NCBI GenBank assembly: GCA_031272415.1
Contig: JAISTU010000082.1
Coordinates: forward strand, 1 to 10,119
Direction: 5' to 3'
Source: Bacteroidales bacterium
Lineage (GTDB): Bacteria; Bacteroidota; Bacteroidia; Bacteroidales; WCHB1-69
DNA: 10,119 nucleotides
A program made the translations under genes and the position numbers. The notes beneath the pieces are model-generated. The model made no database searches. It saw only the letters and a list, made by a program, of their open reading frames with translations, and was not told where the DNA came from. Shown piece after piece: positions 1-6,255 of the stretch (its first letter is position 1; each line of letters starts with the position of its first letter).

Positions 1-130
1 TTTCCTTGATAATGAGCATATTATGATTTATAACATCTTTAATAAATTTAATAAAAAGGCATAATACGTCCATGCTTTTAATTTTTAGTTGATAATTTTT
101 AATTGTCTCCGCAGTGGAGGTCGTAACTCC

Positions 131-141
131 TTGATTATCAA
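131..141. repeat. Perfect 11-bp palindrome TTGATTATCAA
   Basis: This perfect odd-centred palindrome is preceded by TAACTCC (124-130). The 124-141 segment is repeated directly, with three differences, at 168-185, and a further TTGATTATCAG sits at 418-428. The spacing of about 44 bp between the first two copies is near four helical turns, which would suit a protein-binding site, but a decayed repeat is equally possible. Confidence 0.5.
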
Positions 142-146
142 CAACT

Positions 147-159
147 GGGGGGGGGGGGG
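147..159. repeat. Homopolymer of 13 G
   Basis: An uninterrupted run of 13 G lies between two related palindromes in AT-rich DNA. Runs of this length are prone to slipped-strand change in cells and to miscalling during sequencing, so the exact length is uncertain. Confidence 0.9.
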
Positions 160-166
160 ACGACAT

Positions 167-193
167 TTAACTCCCTGATAATCAGGAAGTTAA
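167..193. repeat. 27-bp near-perfect palindrome
   Basis: The two arms, TTAACTCCCTGAT and ATCAGGAAGTTAA, pair around a central A (position 180) with one mismatch (C173 against A187). It could be a dimeric operator, or an RNA hairpin if the segment is transcribed from the leftward promoter at 351-358. Confidence 0.7.
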
Positions 194-350
194 GCAAACT
201 TCGGTTGCTCGCTACAGCCCCTTTTTGCCTCCACAAATTGCTGTAAATCAATGTTTTACATGCATTCCTATTGTCTTCGACTTTTGTCATTTCTTCAACA
301 TTTCTATACATTTGAAAAAAATTACCTTGACAACATCGTCAAGCCTTTTG

Positions 351-358
351 CAAAGATA
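351..358 (-). promoter_or_regulatory. Leftward Bacteroidota promoter (-7 box TATCTTTG)
   Basis: On the minus strand this reads TATCTTTG, an exact match to the Bacteroidota -7 consensus TAnnTTTG and identical to the box in front of the tRNA and glycosyltransferase units here. A TTTG at 377-374 lies 15 bp upstream, closer than the usual spacing of about 19. Transcription would run leftward into a region without a recognised gene. A hairpin (stems 343-338 and 331-326) followed by a T run on that strand (320-314) comes almost immediately after the expected start. Confidence 0.45.
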
Positions 359-597
359 CACTTTTTTTCGATACAAAACTCATTTTTTGAAAAATAATTG
401 CAAAATTTTATAATTCATTGATTATCAGTGATGATTTTTTTTATTTTCGAGTCAAAAACAACAAAAAGCGGCTATTTTAGGTCAAAAAAATGCAAAATTT
501 TCTCCACTTTTTGCAATGATTTTGGGATTTGAGGATTTTTTTTAATTGTATGAATTTTGATTTTCGTATGAGTGATGTGGTTATTATGATTTTAAAA

Positions 598-692
598 TTG
601 TCTGAACGGATTTTTCATAAGATTTATATGATTGGCAAGATTAAAATAATCACAAAAATCATACAAATCATTCCAAATCACAGTTCAGACAA
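598..692 (-). repeat. Interspersed palindromic repeat, copy 1 (95 bp)
   Basis: The element has perfect 10-bp terminal inverted repeats, TTGTCTGAAC (598-607) and GTTCAGACAA (683-692), and its two arms are imperfectly complementary throughout. The reverse complement of its right arm closely matches the left arm of the copy at 9703-9798, and its left arm matches the reverse complement of that copy's right arm, so the two copies are inverted relative to each other. The arms are built of GATTT/GATTA units spaced 9-10 bp apart. It has no coding capacity. It may be a REP/MITE-like element, but no parent transposase is visible. Confidence 0.8.
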
Positions 693-730
693 ATGCAAAA
701 TAATAGAAATATCTAAAATCGTAAATCTAA

Positions 731-752
731 AATCTCTTCACTCTCCACTCTG
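731..752 (+). repeat. CACTCT-type repeat, short copy
   Basis: AATCTCTTCACTCTCCACTC followed by TG resembles the 3' parts of the repeats at 4384-4437 and 9808-9868 (ATCT-CACTCTACACTCT). It lies about 40 bp right of palindromic repeat copy 1, and the 9808 copy lies just right of palindromic copy 2. Confidence 0.55.
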
Positions 753-777
753 AAAAAAACGGTTTTTTAATTTTTAA

Positions 778-799
778 TTGACAAAATTGTGTATCTTTG
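778..799 (+). promoter_or_regulatory. Promoter of the secreted deiminase gene
   Basis: TATCTTTG at 792-799 matches the Bacteroidota -7 box TAnnTTTG. TTG at 778-780 lies 11 bp upstream, the same arrangement as in the tRNA and glycosyltransferase promoters of this window. A T-rich stretch at 763-768 sits where the -33 element is expected. The likely transcription start near 805 leaves a leader of about 45 nt, mostly A and T, before the ATG at 852. An in-frame GTG at 789 overlaps this promoter and is therefore not the start. Confidence 0.7.
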
Positions 800-851
800 T
801 AAATTAGTTAAAAAAAAAATTATTTTATATAAAATTAAAAAAAATCCTTTT

Positions 852-2999
852 ATGAAAATATTTAGAATAACAGTTTTGTCAGTAATGCTGACAATGGGCG
901 TAGTAGGAAATATCTTGGCGCAAAACGGACATTTATCATCATCTCAAAGAGAAATGATGACCCAAAAAGTGCAACAATTGACAGACGCACAACGGCAACA
1001 ATATTATCAAAAAATACATGCCAGAGTGCCTTCAAAGGAAATTTTGCAACAAAGAATGGCAAAAGCAAGCACAACTACTCAAAAAATACCGCAACACAAA
1101 AGCAATGGCGTACAAATGCCGGATAAATTTTGGTTTCCGGGTGAATTTGAGGAAGTGCAAGCCATTTTGATTACATGGTCTTACTATCATTTACGGTCTG
1201 ATATTTTGCCAAACACTATTGAATATGTTGAGCCGATTACGGACTCATTAGGTTGGGGCGACAATGATGCTATTGTGCCTTATCTTTCGCTCATTGACAC
1301 TTTTAATAATTCACGTTTGCCGATTATTCAGGCTAAATTAGCCGATGCTATACAGCAAGGTGGTGCAGAAGTGTGGATAAATTTAGTCAATGCAGAAGAT
1401 ACGCTCGTTGTGAAAAAATATATGAGAGACCACAACTGTGCATTGACCAATTATCGCTTTTTTATCAATCATGTTAATTCATTTTGGTATAGAGATTGCG
1501 GACCTATTGGTTTCTACTATTCTGATAATGACAGTGTTGCATTTTTGGATTTTGAATATTATCCCGGACGGGCGTTAGATGACCAAATTTCACAACGCAT
1601 TGGAGAACAGACAAATACGCCTGTCTATGCTACCACATTGGCAATGGAGGGAGGCAATGTACTTTTGGACGGCACAGGCATGCTGGCGACTTCCGATATG
1701 GTTTATTACGGCAATATGGAAACGACAGGACAAGTGTTTATTAACGCAGCCGGCGATTTTGAATATATACAAAAAACAGCACTCACGGCAGCACAAACAA
1801 AGGATTCTTTGATGCACCTTTTTGGATTGGATAGAATAAAAGTGTTGCCATATTTGCACAATGACGGAGGCACCGGGCATATTGACCTTTATGCAAGTAT
1901 GTGGGACGAAAATAATTTTGTATTTACGCAATATCCGACCGATATGTCTTCGCAAGTAGATTACACTATTTCAGCCAAAAATGTTGATACTCTGCTTAAT
2001 ATGTATTCGTTTCATGGACAAAAATACAGAGGCAGGAATATTCCTTTGCCCAAAAAAGACAATAGCAAATGGTACACCTCAAGCAATGATTTTGAGCGAT
2101 ATACGCGTACATATAGCAATAGTACTATTGTCAATGATGTAATTATTCAGCCTGTTTTTTCAAGTTCGACTTATGGTGCTGTGGCATGGGATGAGGCGGC
2201 TTTGCAGATTATCAGTCAGCGTTTTCCGGGTTATAAAATAATTCCCATAGATATACGTGGGGAGCAGGTCAATGATGATGGCGGTTTTGACGGCACGGGA
2301 GGTGCCATTCACTGCATTACCAAGCAAATACCTGCTCAAAATCCAGTCCGTATTCTGCATGGTGCAATACAAGACTATGCAGGCGATTACAACGGAAATT
2401 TCAATATTGAGGCAATCATAACCAATCAAAGTGGCATCGCATCGGCGACTTGTTTTTGGAGAGTAAAAGGAGATACAATATTTAATCCATTGATTATGAA
2501 CAACATAGGTGGAGATACTTTTTCGGTTTTATTGGACAGAACGGCTTATCTTGCTGCCCCTGATACGATTGAATATTACATTTCGGCGACTTCTAATAAT
2601 GGAAAAACTATCAATAAACCTTTCCCTGCACCGCGAGGATTTTATACATTTTTTCACGGACAAGGGACAAGCCAACAACCGGAGCCTGATGTTTATGATT
2701 TAATGAATACATTGGACGCTCCTAAATTTGCACAACCTATTGAATTTAAAGCAGGACAATTTTATCCAAATCCTGCTACTAAAACAGCCCATATAGCCAT
2801 TGAAGAAGTTGAAAATTCACAACTTACTATTACTGTGATAAATATGTATGGACAAACGATTTATCAGCAATCAGTAGATTTGGAATATTCGGATAATATT
2901 TTCCTACTCAATACATCATCTTTTTCATCAGGTTTTTATCATGTTGTTTTTCAAACAAACAACGGAAAAAGTTGCGTAAGAAAATTAGTTGTTCTATAG
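852..2999 (+). CDS. T9SS-secreted agmatine/peptidylarginine deiminase family protein
   Basis: A 715-residue protein of the PAD_porph/agmatine deiminase family, which hydrolyses a guanidino group (agmatine or peptidyl-arginine) to a ureido product plus ammonia using a catalytic Cys. Visible parts are a signal peptide (1-24, ending ILAQ), the deiminase domain (about 90-495), a beta-rich domain (about 500-605) and a type A T9SS sorting domain starting at FYPNPA (637-642). The catalytic signatures are all present: WYRDCGP (212-218), EGGN (266-269), GHID (342-345), an Asn near 428 and GGAIHCITKQ (483-492) with Cys488. The start at 852 was chosen because the in-frame GTG at 789 lies in the promoter and the peptide beginning MKIFR is a normal signal peptide. 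Secretion to the cell surface or medium argues for a protein or peptide substrate, as for Porphyromonas PPAD, over cytosolic agmatine. That substrate call is inference; the family assignment is strong. Confidence 0.9.
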   Translation: MKIFRITVLSVMLTMGVVGNILAQNGHLSSSQREMMTQKVQQLTDAQRQQYYQKIHARVPSKEILQQRMAKASTTTQKIPQHKSNGVQMPDKFWFPGEFEEVQAILITWSYYHLRSDILPNTIEYVEPITDSLGWGDNDAIVPYLSLIDTFNNSRLPIIQAKLADAIQQGGAEVWINLVNAEDTLVVKKYMRDHNCALTNYRFFINHVNSFWYRDCGPIGFYYSDNDSVAFLDFEYYPGRALDDQISQRIGEQTNTPVYATTLAMEGGNVLLDGTGMLATSDMVYYGNMETTGQVFINAAGDFEYIQKTALTAAQTKDSLMHLFGLDRIKVLPYLHNDGGTGHIDLYASMWDENNFVFTQYPTDMSSQVDYTISAKNVDTLLNMYSFHGQKYRGRNIPLPKKDNSKWYTSSNDFERYTRTYSNSTIVNDVIIQPVFSSSTYGAVAWDEAALQIISQRFPGYKIIPIDIRGEQVNDDGGFDGTGGAIHCITKQIPAQNPVRILHGAIQDYAGDYNGNFNIEAIITNQSGIASATCFWRVKGDTIFNPLIMNNIGGDTFSVLLDRTAYLAAPDTIEYYISATSNNGKTINKPFPAPRGFYTFFHGQGTSQQPEPDVYDLMNTLDAPKFAQPIEFKAGQFYPNPATKTAHIAIEEVENSQLTITVINMYGQTIYQQSVDLEYSDNIFLLNTSSFSSGFYHVVFQTNNGKSCVRKLVVL

Positions 3000-3023
3000 A
3001 GATAAACGTTAATATTTGCAACG

Positions 3024-3058
3024 GGGGACAAGCACACCACTTGTCCCCTGATTTTTTT
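3024..3058 (+). terminator. Rho-independent terminator after the deiminase gene
   Basis: A perfect 9-bp stem, GGGGACAAG (3024-3032) with CTTGTCCCC (3040-3048), encloses a 7-nt loop. A run of 7 T at 3052-3058 follows. It lies 24 bp past the deiminase stop codon. Confidence 0.92.
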
Positions 3059-3174
3059 GTGCGAAGTAAAATTCTAAAATTAAACAAACTGCCAATGCGA
3101 ATCTAATCACAATAGTTTCTAAAATTTTGCGTTATATATTTTTAACGATTGTAAAAATATCAAATCAATCAAAA

Positions 3175-3182
3175 TAAATTTG
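3175..3182 (+). promoter_or_regulatory. Probable promoter of the RhuM-family gene
   Basis: TAAATTTG fits the Bacteroidota -7 box TAnnTTTG and ends 16 bp before the ATG at 3199, so the leader would be very short. A possible TTG lies at 3149-3151, with a spacer of 23 bp, slightly long. It is weaker than the TATCTTTG promoters nearby. Confidence 0.5.
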
Positions 3183-3198
3183 CATTAAAAAGAACATT

Positions 3199-4182
3199 AT
3201 GAGCAAGAAAGATAATAATAAAATCATTTTATATCAAGACGATAACGGAATAACAAATGTGTCCGTGCGATTTTCTGATGAGGATTTGTGGCTTACGCAA
3301 AAGCAGTTGGCGGAAATCTATGATACTACGCAACAAAATGTAAGCCAGCATATTGACAGCATATTGCGTGATGGCGAACTGCTTGACGGGGCAACTCACA
3401 AGAAAATCTTGTTAGTTCAAACCGAAGGTAATCGGCAGGTACAACGACAAATTGACCACTATAATCTTGATATGATTATCGCTATTGGTTATCGTGTTCA
3501 GTCGCAGATTGCTACGCGATTTCGGCGTTGGGCTACACAGCGACTACACGAGTATATTCAGAAAGGTTTTGCAATGGACGATGAGCGGTTGAAGCAGGGT
3601 GGCAATCGTTATTTTCGCGAACTTTTGCAACGCATTCGGGACATTCGTTCTTCGGAACGCAATTTTTATCAACAAGTTACCGATATTTATGCCACTTCGG
3701 TAGATTACGACCCGCGAGCCGATTTGACAAAAGTGTTTTTCGCTACCGTGCAAAACAAACTGCACTTTGCCGTTCACGAACATACCGCCGCCGAAGTGAT
3801 TTACGACCGCGTTGATAGCGACAAGCCAATGGTTGGAATGACCAATTTTATTTAAAGGAAAATATATCACAAAAGACGATGTGAAAATTGCTAAAAACTA
3901 CCTTTCGGAAATCGAATTGCAGCGGCTGAATTTGCTTGTTTCGCAGTTTTTGGAATTTGCCGAATTTCAAGCATTGGAACAAAACCCAATGACAATGTGT
4001 GCATGGATAGAGGAATTGGACAGGCAAATTTTGCACAACAAGCGAAAATTGCTGACCGAAAAATATCTCACGCACAGGCAATAGAAAAAGCAGAAAAAGA
4101 ATTTGAAATTTATCGCGCCAGAGAAATGCGACTGCTCGAAAGCGATTTTGATAAAGCAGTAAAACAATTAAATAAGAAATAA
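3199..4182 (+). pseudogene. RhuM-family (virulence RhuM) gene with two frameshifts
   Basis: Three consecutive open segments read as one RhuM-family protein (PF13310, biochemical function unknown, named from a Salmonella pathogenicity island gene and often found near restriction-modification genes). Segment 1 (3199-3852) carries the N-terminal helix-turn-helix-like part (LTQKQLAEIYDTTQQNVSQH, residues 32-51). Segment 2 (about 3854-4060) moves to the +1 frame from KGKYITKDDVKIAKNYL to RQILHNKRKLL. Segment 3 returns to the first frame with KISHAQAIEKAEKEFEIYRA and ends at 4182. The first break is at TTTATTTA (3848-3855), which looks like a 4-bp duplication. The second, near 4060-4065, removes a net one base (modulo 3). 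As sequenced, translation stops at 3855 after 218 residues. Sequence otherwise reads cleanly throughout, so the damage is recent or a sequencing error. A functional 218-residue N-terminal product cannot be excluded. Confidence 0.85.
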
Positions 4183-4185
4183 TTT

Positions 4186-4282
4186 ATGTCAAAAACAGTA
4201 TTAAAAAAAAGAACTTTTATCGCTCACAAAAGAGCAGTTGGTTGAGCAAATTTTGGATTTGTACAGCAGAAACCGACTGATA
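4186..4282 (+). pseudogene. 5' fragment of a gene resembling DUF6155, frameshifted and truncated
   Basis: An ATG at 4186, three bases after the RhuM-family stop, opens MSKTVLKK. A run of 8 A (4203-4210) then breaks the frame, and the literal reading stops at a TGA at 4243-4245. If one A is dropped, the reading continues as ELLSLTKEQLVEQILDLYSR, which I recognise from memory as the N-terminus of DUF6155-type proteins of unknown function, normally well over 100 residues. Resemblance ends at about 4270-4282. The shifted frame stays open to 4360 but reads as low-complexity intergenic DNA. So the gene has at least two lesions, a homopolymer slip and loss of most of its 3' part. The 3-bp spacing suggests it was once co-transcribed with the RhuM-family gene. 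The family name is tentative. Confidence 0.6.
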
Positions 4283-4378
4283 AATATCCCCTCCCTTTTT
4301 TATCAATTAAAAATTAAGAGAGTATGCGTGAGAAAATGGGCGCAAGGAGGAAGAAAATAAGAGCAAAATTGAGAGTGA

Positions 4379-4416
4379 TTTTCATTTTTTAGAACAAATT
4401 TCTCCCAAAATGAAAA
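4379..4416. terminator. AT-rich inverted repeat between convergent units, possible terminator
   Basis: TTTTCATTTT (4379-4388) pairs perfectly with AAAATGAAAA (4407-4416) around an 18-nt loop. On the minus strand a T run (4420-4413) follows the last gene of the leftward operon. The stem has only one G-C pair, so termination here is a guess from position. Confidence 0.3.
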
Positions 4417-4437
4417 AAAATCTACACTCTACACTCT
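4384..4437 (+). repeat. CACTCTA-type interspersed repeat, copy overlapping a gene end
   Basis: From ATTTTTTAGAAC onward this matches 9808-9868 with few differences. The shared core is CCCAAAATG, then an A run, then ATCT and two or three CACTCTA units. The right end of this copy overlaps the last three codons, including the stop, of the leftward gene at 4429-4815. The broken DUF6155-like gene ends about 100 bp to the left. Confidence 0.65.
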
Positions 4438-4815
4438 AAAAAACCGTTCCGGCAGGTACACATTTTCAATATTTTCATCAATGGCAGGGCGAAAAAGTGG
4501 GGCAATTTCTCGGGGCGTAAAACCCGCTATGCCACAACCGATTTCTGTTACCAAAAATTTGAGTTCAGGGTGTGCTTTGGCAAAGAGCAAAAAATCATCC
4601 ACGTAGGGTTTGATGGTTTCTACGCCTCCGTGCATGGTCGGAATTGCGTAAGATTTACCTTGCAAACCAACACCTTTCCCCCACTCTGCTCCAAATTTTT
4701 GAAACGCTAATGCAGCCGCACCACCGCCATGAAAACCTTCTAAATTGCTGCCAAAAACAAAAATTTCATTCTCGCCCAACTCATTTATCCATTTATTTGA
4801 AATACGTTTTTCCAT
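4429..4815 (-). CDS. Small macro-like protein, resembles A1S_2505 phage non-structural family
   Basis: A 128-residue soluble protein with no signal peptide. Characteristic segments are IFVFGSNLEGFHGGGAAALA (18-37), KGVGLQGKSYAIPTMHGGVE (47-66), FLVTEIGCGIAGF (87-99) and APLFRPA (105-111). I recognise this pattern from proteins annotated as A1S_2505-family phage non-structural proteins. The Gly-rich loop and alternating beta/alpha layout suggest a nucleotide or ADP-ribose binding fold akin to macro domains, but that is inference. It starts 28 bp after the lpxC/fabZ stop and is probably the last gene of that operon. Its final residues (FFRV) and TAG stop lie in a dispersed CACTCTA-type repeat, so the original C-terminus may have been replaced. 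No other start codon competes with the ATG. Confidence 0.65.
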   Translation of the reverse strand: MEKRISNKWINELGENEIFVFGSNLEGFHGGGAAALAFQKFGAEWGKGVGLQGKSYAIPTMHGGVETIKPYVDDFLLFAKAHPELKFLVTEIGCGIAGFTPREIAPLFRPAIDENIENVYLPERFFRV

Positions 4816-4843
4816 AATATGTTGATATTGTGATATTTATAAA

Positions 4844-6241
4844 TTATGTTTTTTCATTACCTTTTTCATGCACAATTTGTGCCATTAGGTCGCCTTCCGC
4901 CACTAACTTATTGTTAACAAATGCTTTACTGCTCATGTGTACCAGCCCAAATCGAACAGGTTCCAAAAGTTTGAGTTCATACACCAAAGTATCACCCGGA
5001 ACGACTTGTTGTCGCCAGCGTACATTGTTCATTTTGAGAAAATAAGTAAGATAATTTTCGGGGTCAGGCACTTGTTTTAGCACCAAAATACCGCCCGTTT
5101 GTGCCAATCCTTCCATTATCAACACGCCCGGCATGACAGGTTTATCGGGGAAATGTCCAACAAAAAACGGCTCATTCATGGTAACATTTTTCACACCCAC
5201 AATGCGGTCGCTTTCTATTTCAATAATTTTATCAATTAACAAAAACGGCGGGCGATGAGGTAACAACTTTTTTATATCCTCCATCGACAAAAGTGATGGT
5301 TTTTGCGGGTCAAAATGCGGAGTTTCTTTGTCTTTTTTGATGTGATTTGCCAACATTTTAGCAAATTGTGTATTGGCAGCATGTCCGGGACATTTGGCAA
5401 TAATATGTGCCTGCACAGGCTGTCCGATAAGTGCCATATCTCCCAGTAAATCAAGCAATTTATGTCGTGCAGATTCGTTATCAAAAAGCAATTTTACATC
5501 TCCTAAAATTCCTTTTTCGCTAACATTTATATCTTTTTTGCCAAAGAAATCCCCAATTTCTTCTTTTTCACTTTCCGAAACAGGTCTATCCACATATACA
5601 ATTGCATTGCTTATATCGCCTCCTTTGATAAGATTGTGCTGTATCAATGGCAAAATTTCATGCAAAAAACAAAATGTACGACAAGGTGCAATTTGAGCCT
5701 TAAAATCCTCAATATCATTTAATTCCGCATATTGAGTGGATAAAACGGGAGTATGATAATCTACCGTAACGGACAATCTGAATTTATCGGCAGGAATGGC
5801 AATCAATTCGATATTATTCTCAACGTCTTGATAACGAACAACATCTGTTAATTTATAAACATCTTGTTCATCCTCTTGCGGGGCTATTCCTGCTTCCTCC
5901 AAAAGTTGGACAAAAGGCTGCGCACTGCCGTCTGCAATGGGAATTTCTTCGCTGTCAATTTGGATTAAAATATTATTCACTCCGCAGCCCGACAAGGCAG
6001 ATAATAAATGTTCTACTGTCCGAACTGCATTTCCTTTGCTGTTTTTCAAAGATGTTCCCCGTGCAGTATCAAAAACATTGCCTGCTATGGCTTCTATTAA
6101 AGGTTTTCCCTCTAAATCGGTACGCTGAAAACGGATGCCTTCGCCACATAAAGCAGGCAAAAGCGTGATAGTAACATCTTTGCCCGTATGTAATCCTTTT
6201 CCTGTATAAGTAATTGATTTTGAAATAGTTAATTGTTTCAT
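4844..6241 (-). CDS. lpxC/fabZ: Bifunctional UDP-3-O-acyl-GlcNAc deacetylase / 3-hydroxyacyl-ACP dehydratase
   Basis: A 465-residue fusion typical of Bacteroidota. The N-terminal LpxC part (1 to about 305) catalyses the committed zinc-dependent deacetylation in lipid A synthesis. Zinc ligands are visible as His78 (VEHLLSALSG), His260 and Asp264 (HKLLDLLGD), with the likely general acid-base pair Glu77 and His287 (PGHAAN). The C-terminal FabZ part (about 318-460) dehydrates 3-hydroxyacyl-ACP in fatty acid elongation, with catalytic His363 (VGHFP) and Glu377 (MPGVLIMEG). Both halves appear intact, with no frameshift at the junction. The gene begins 14 bp after the M23 peptidase stop. The usual partners lpxD and lpxA are not adjacent. 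The fusion may balance lipid A and phospholipid acyl supply, since both branches use 3-hydroxyacyl-ACP. This is the surest assignment in the window. Confidence 0.97.
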   Translation of the reverse strand: MKQLTISKSITYTGKGLHTGKDVTITLLPALCGEGIRFQRTDLEGKPLIEAIAGNVFDTARGTSLKNSKGNAVRTVEHLLSALSGCGVNNILIQIDSEEIPIADGSAQPFVQLLEEAGIAPQEDEQDVYKLTDVVRYQDVENNIELIAIPADKFRLSVTVDYHTPVLSTQYAELNDIEDFKAQIAPCRTFCFLHEILPLIQHNLIKGGDISNAIVYVDRPVSESEKEEIGDFFGKKDINVSEKGILGDVKLLFDNESARHKLLDLLGDMALIGQPVQAHIIAKCPGHAANTQFAKMLANHIKKDKETPHFDPQKPSLLSMEDIKKLLPHRPPFLLIDKIIEIESDRIVGVKNVTMNEPFFVGHFPDKPVMPGVLIMEGLAQTGGILVLKQVPDPENYLTYFLKMNNVRWRQQVVPGDTLVYELKLLEPVRFGLVHMSSKAFVNNKLVAEGDLMAQIVHEKGNEKT

Positions 6242-6255
6242 ATTTAGTAAATAAT

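Larger units (their letters stand above)
1..851. other. Long gene-poor intergenic region
   Basis: No convincing protein gene lies here. The open frames are short, low in complexity, and one (529-753) runs straight through a palindromic repeat. The region holds a pair of related palindromes around a 13-G tract (124-193), a leftward TATCTTTG promoter at 351-358 with a hairpin just after it, a 95-bp palindromic repeat (598-692), a CACTCT-type repeat (731-752) and the promoter of the deiminase gene. The stretch from about 400 to 597 is AT-rich with poly-T runs. It includes one more TTGATTATCAG motif at 418-428, and 550-597 looks like a degenerate piece of the same repeat family. Confidence 0.7.

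Noticed and set aside
598..692. CRISPR array or integron attC interpretation of the palindromic repeats
   Set aside because: There are only two isolated copies 9 kb apart, no regular spacers, and no cas or integrase gene in the window.
529..753. A 74-codon plus-strand frame in the left intergenic region
   Set aside because: It reads straight through the palindromic repeat, has no promoter before it, and is low in complexity.
789..851. N-terminal extension of the deiminase from a GTG at 789
   Set aside because: It overlaps the TATCTTTG promoter box, encodes a Lys-rich segment unlike a signal peptide, and the ATG at 852 starts a normal one.
1590..1955. A 121-codon minus-strand frame inside the deiminase gene
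   Set aside because: It is a shadow of a well-supported gene with intact catalytic motifs; its Cys/His-rich translation resembles nothing known.
5373..5696. A 107-codon plus-strand frame opposite lpxC/fabZ
   Set aside because: It is an antisense shadow of the LpxC domain, with no start context or family signature.
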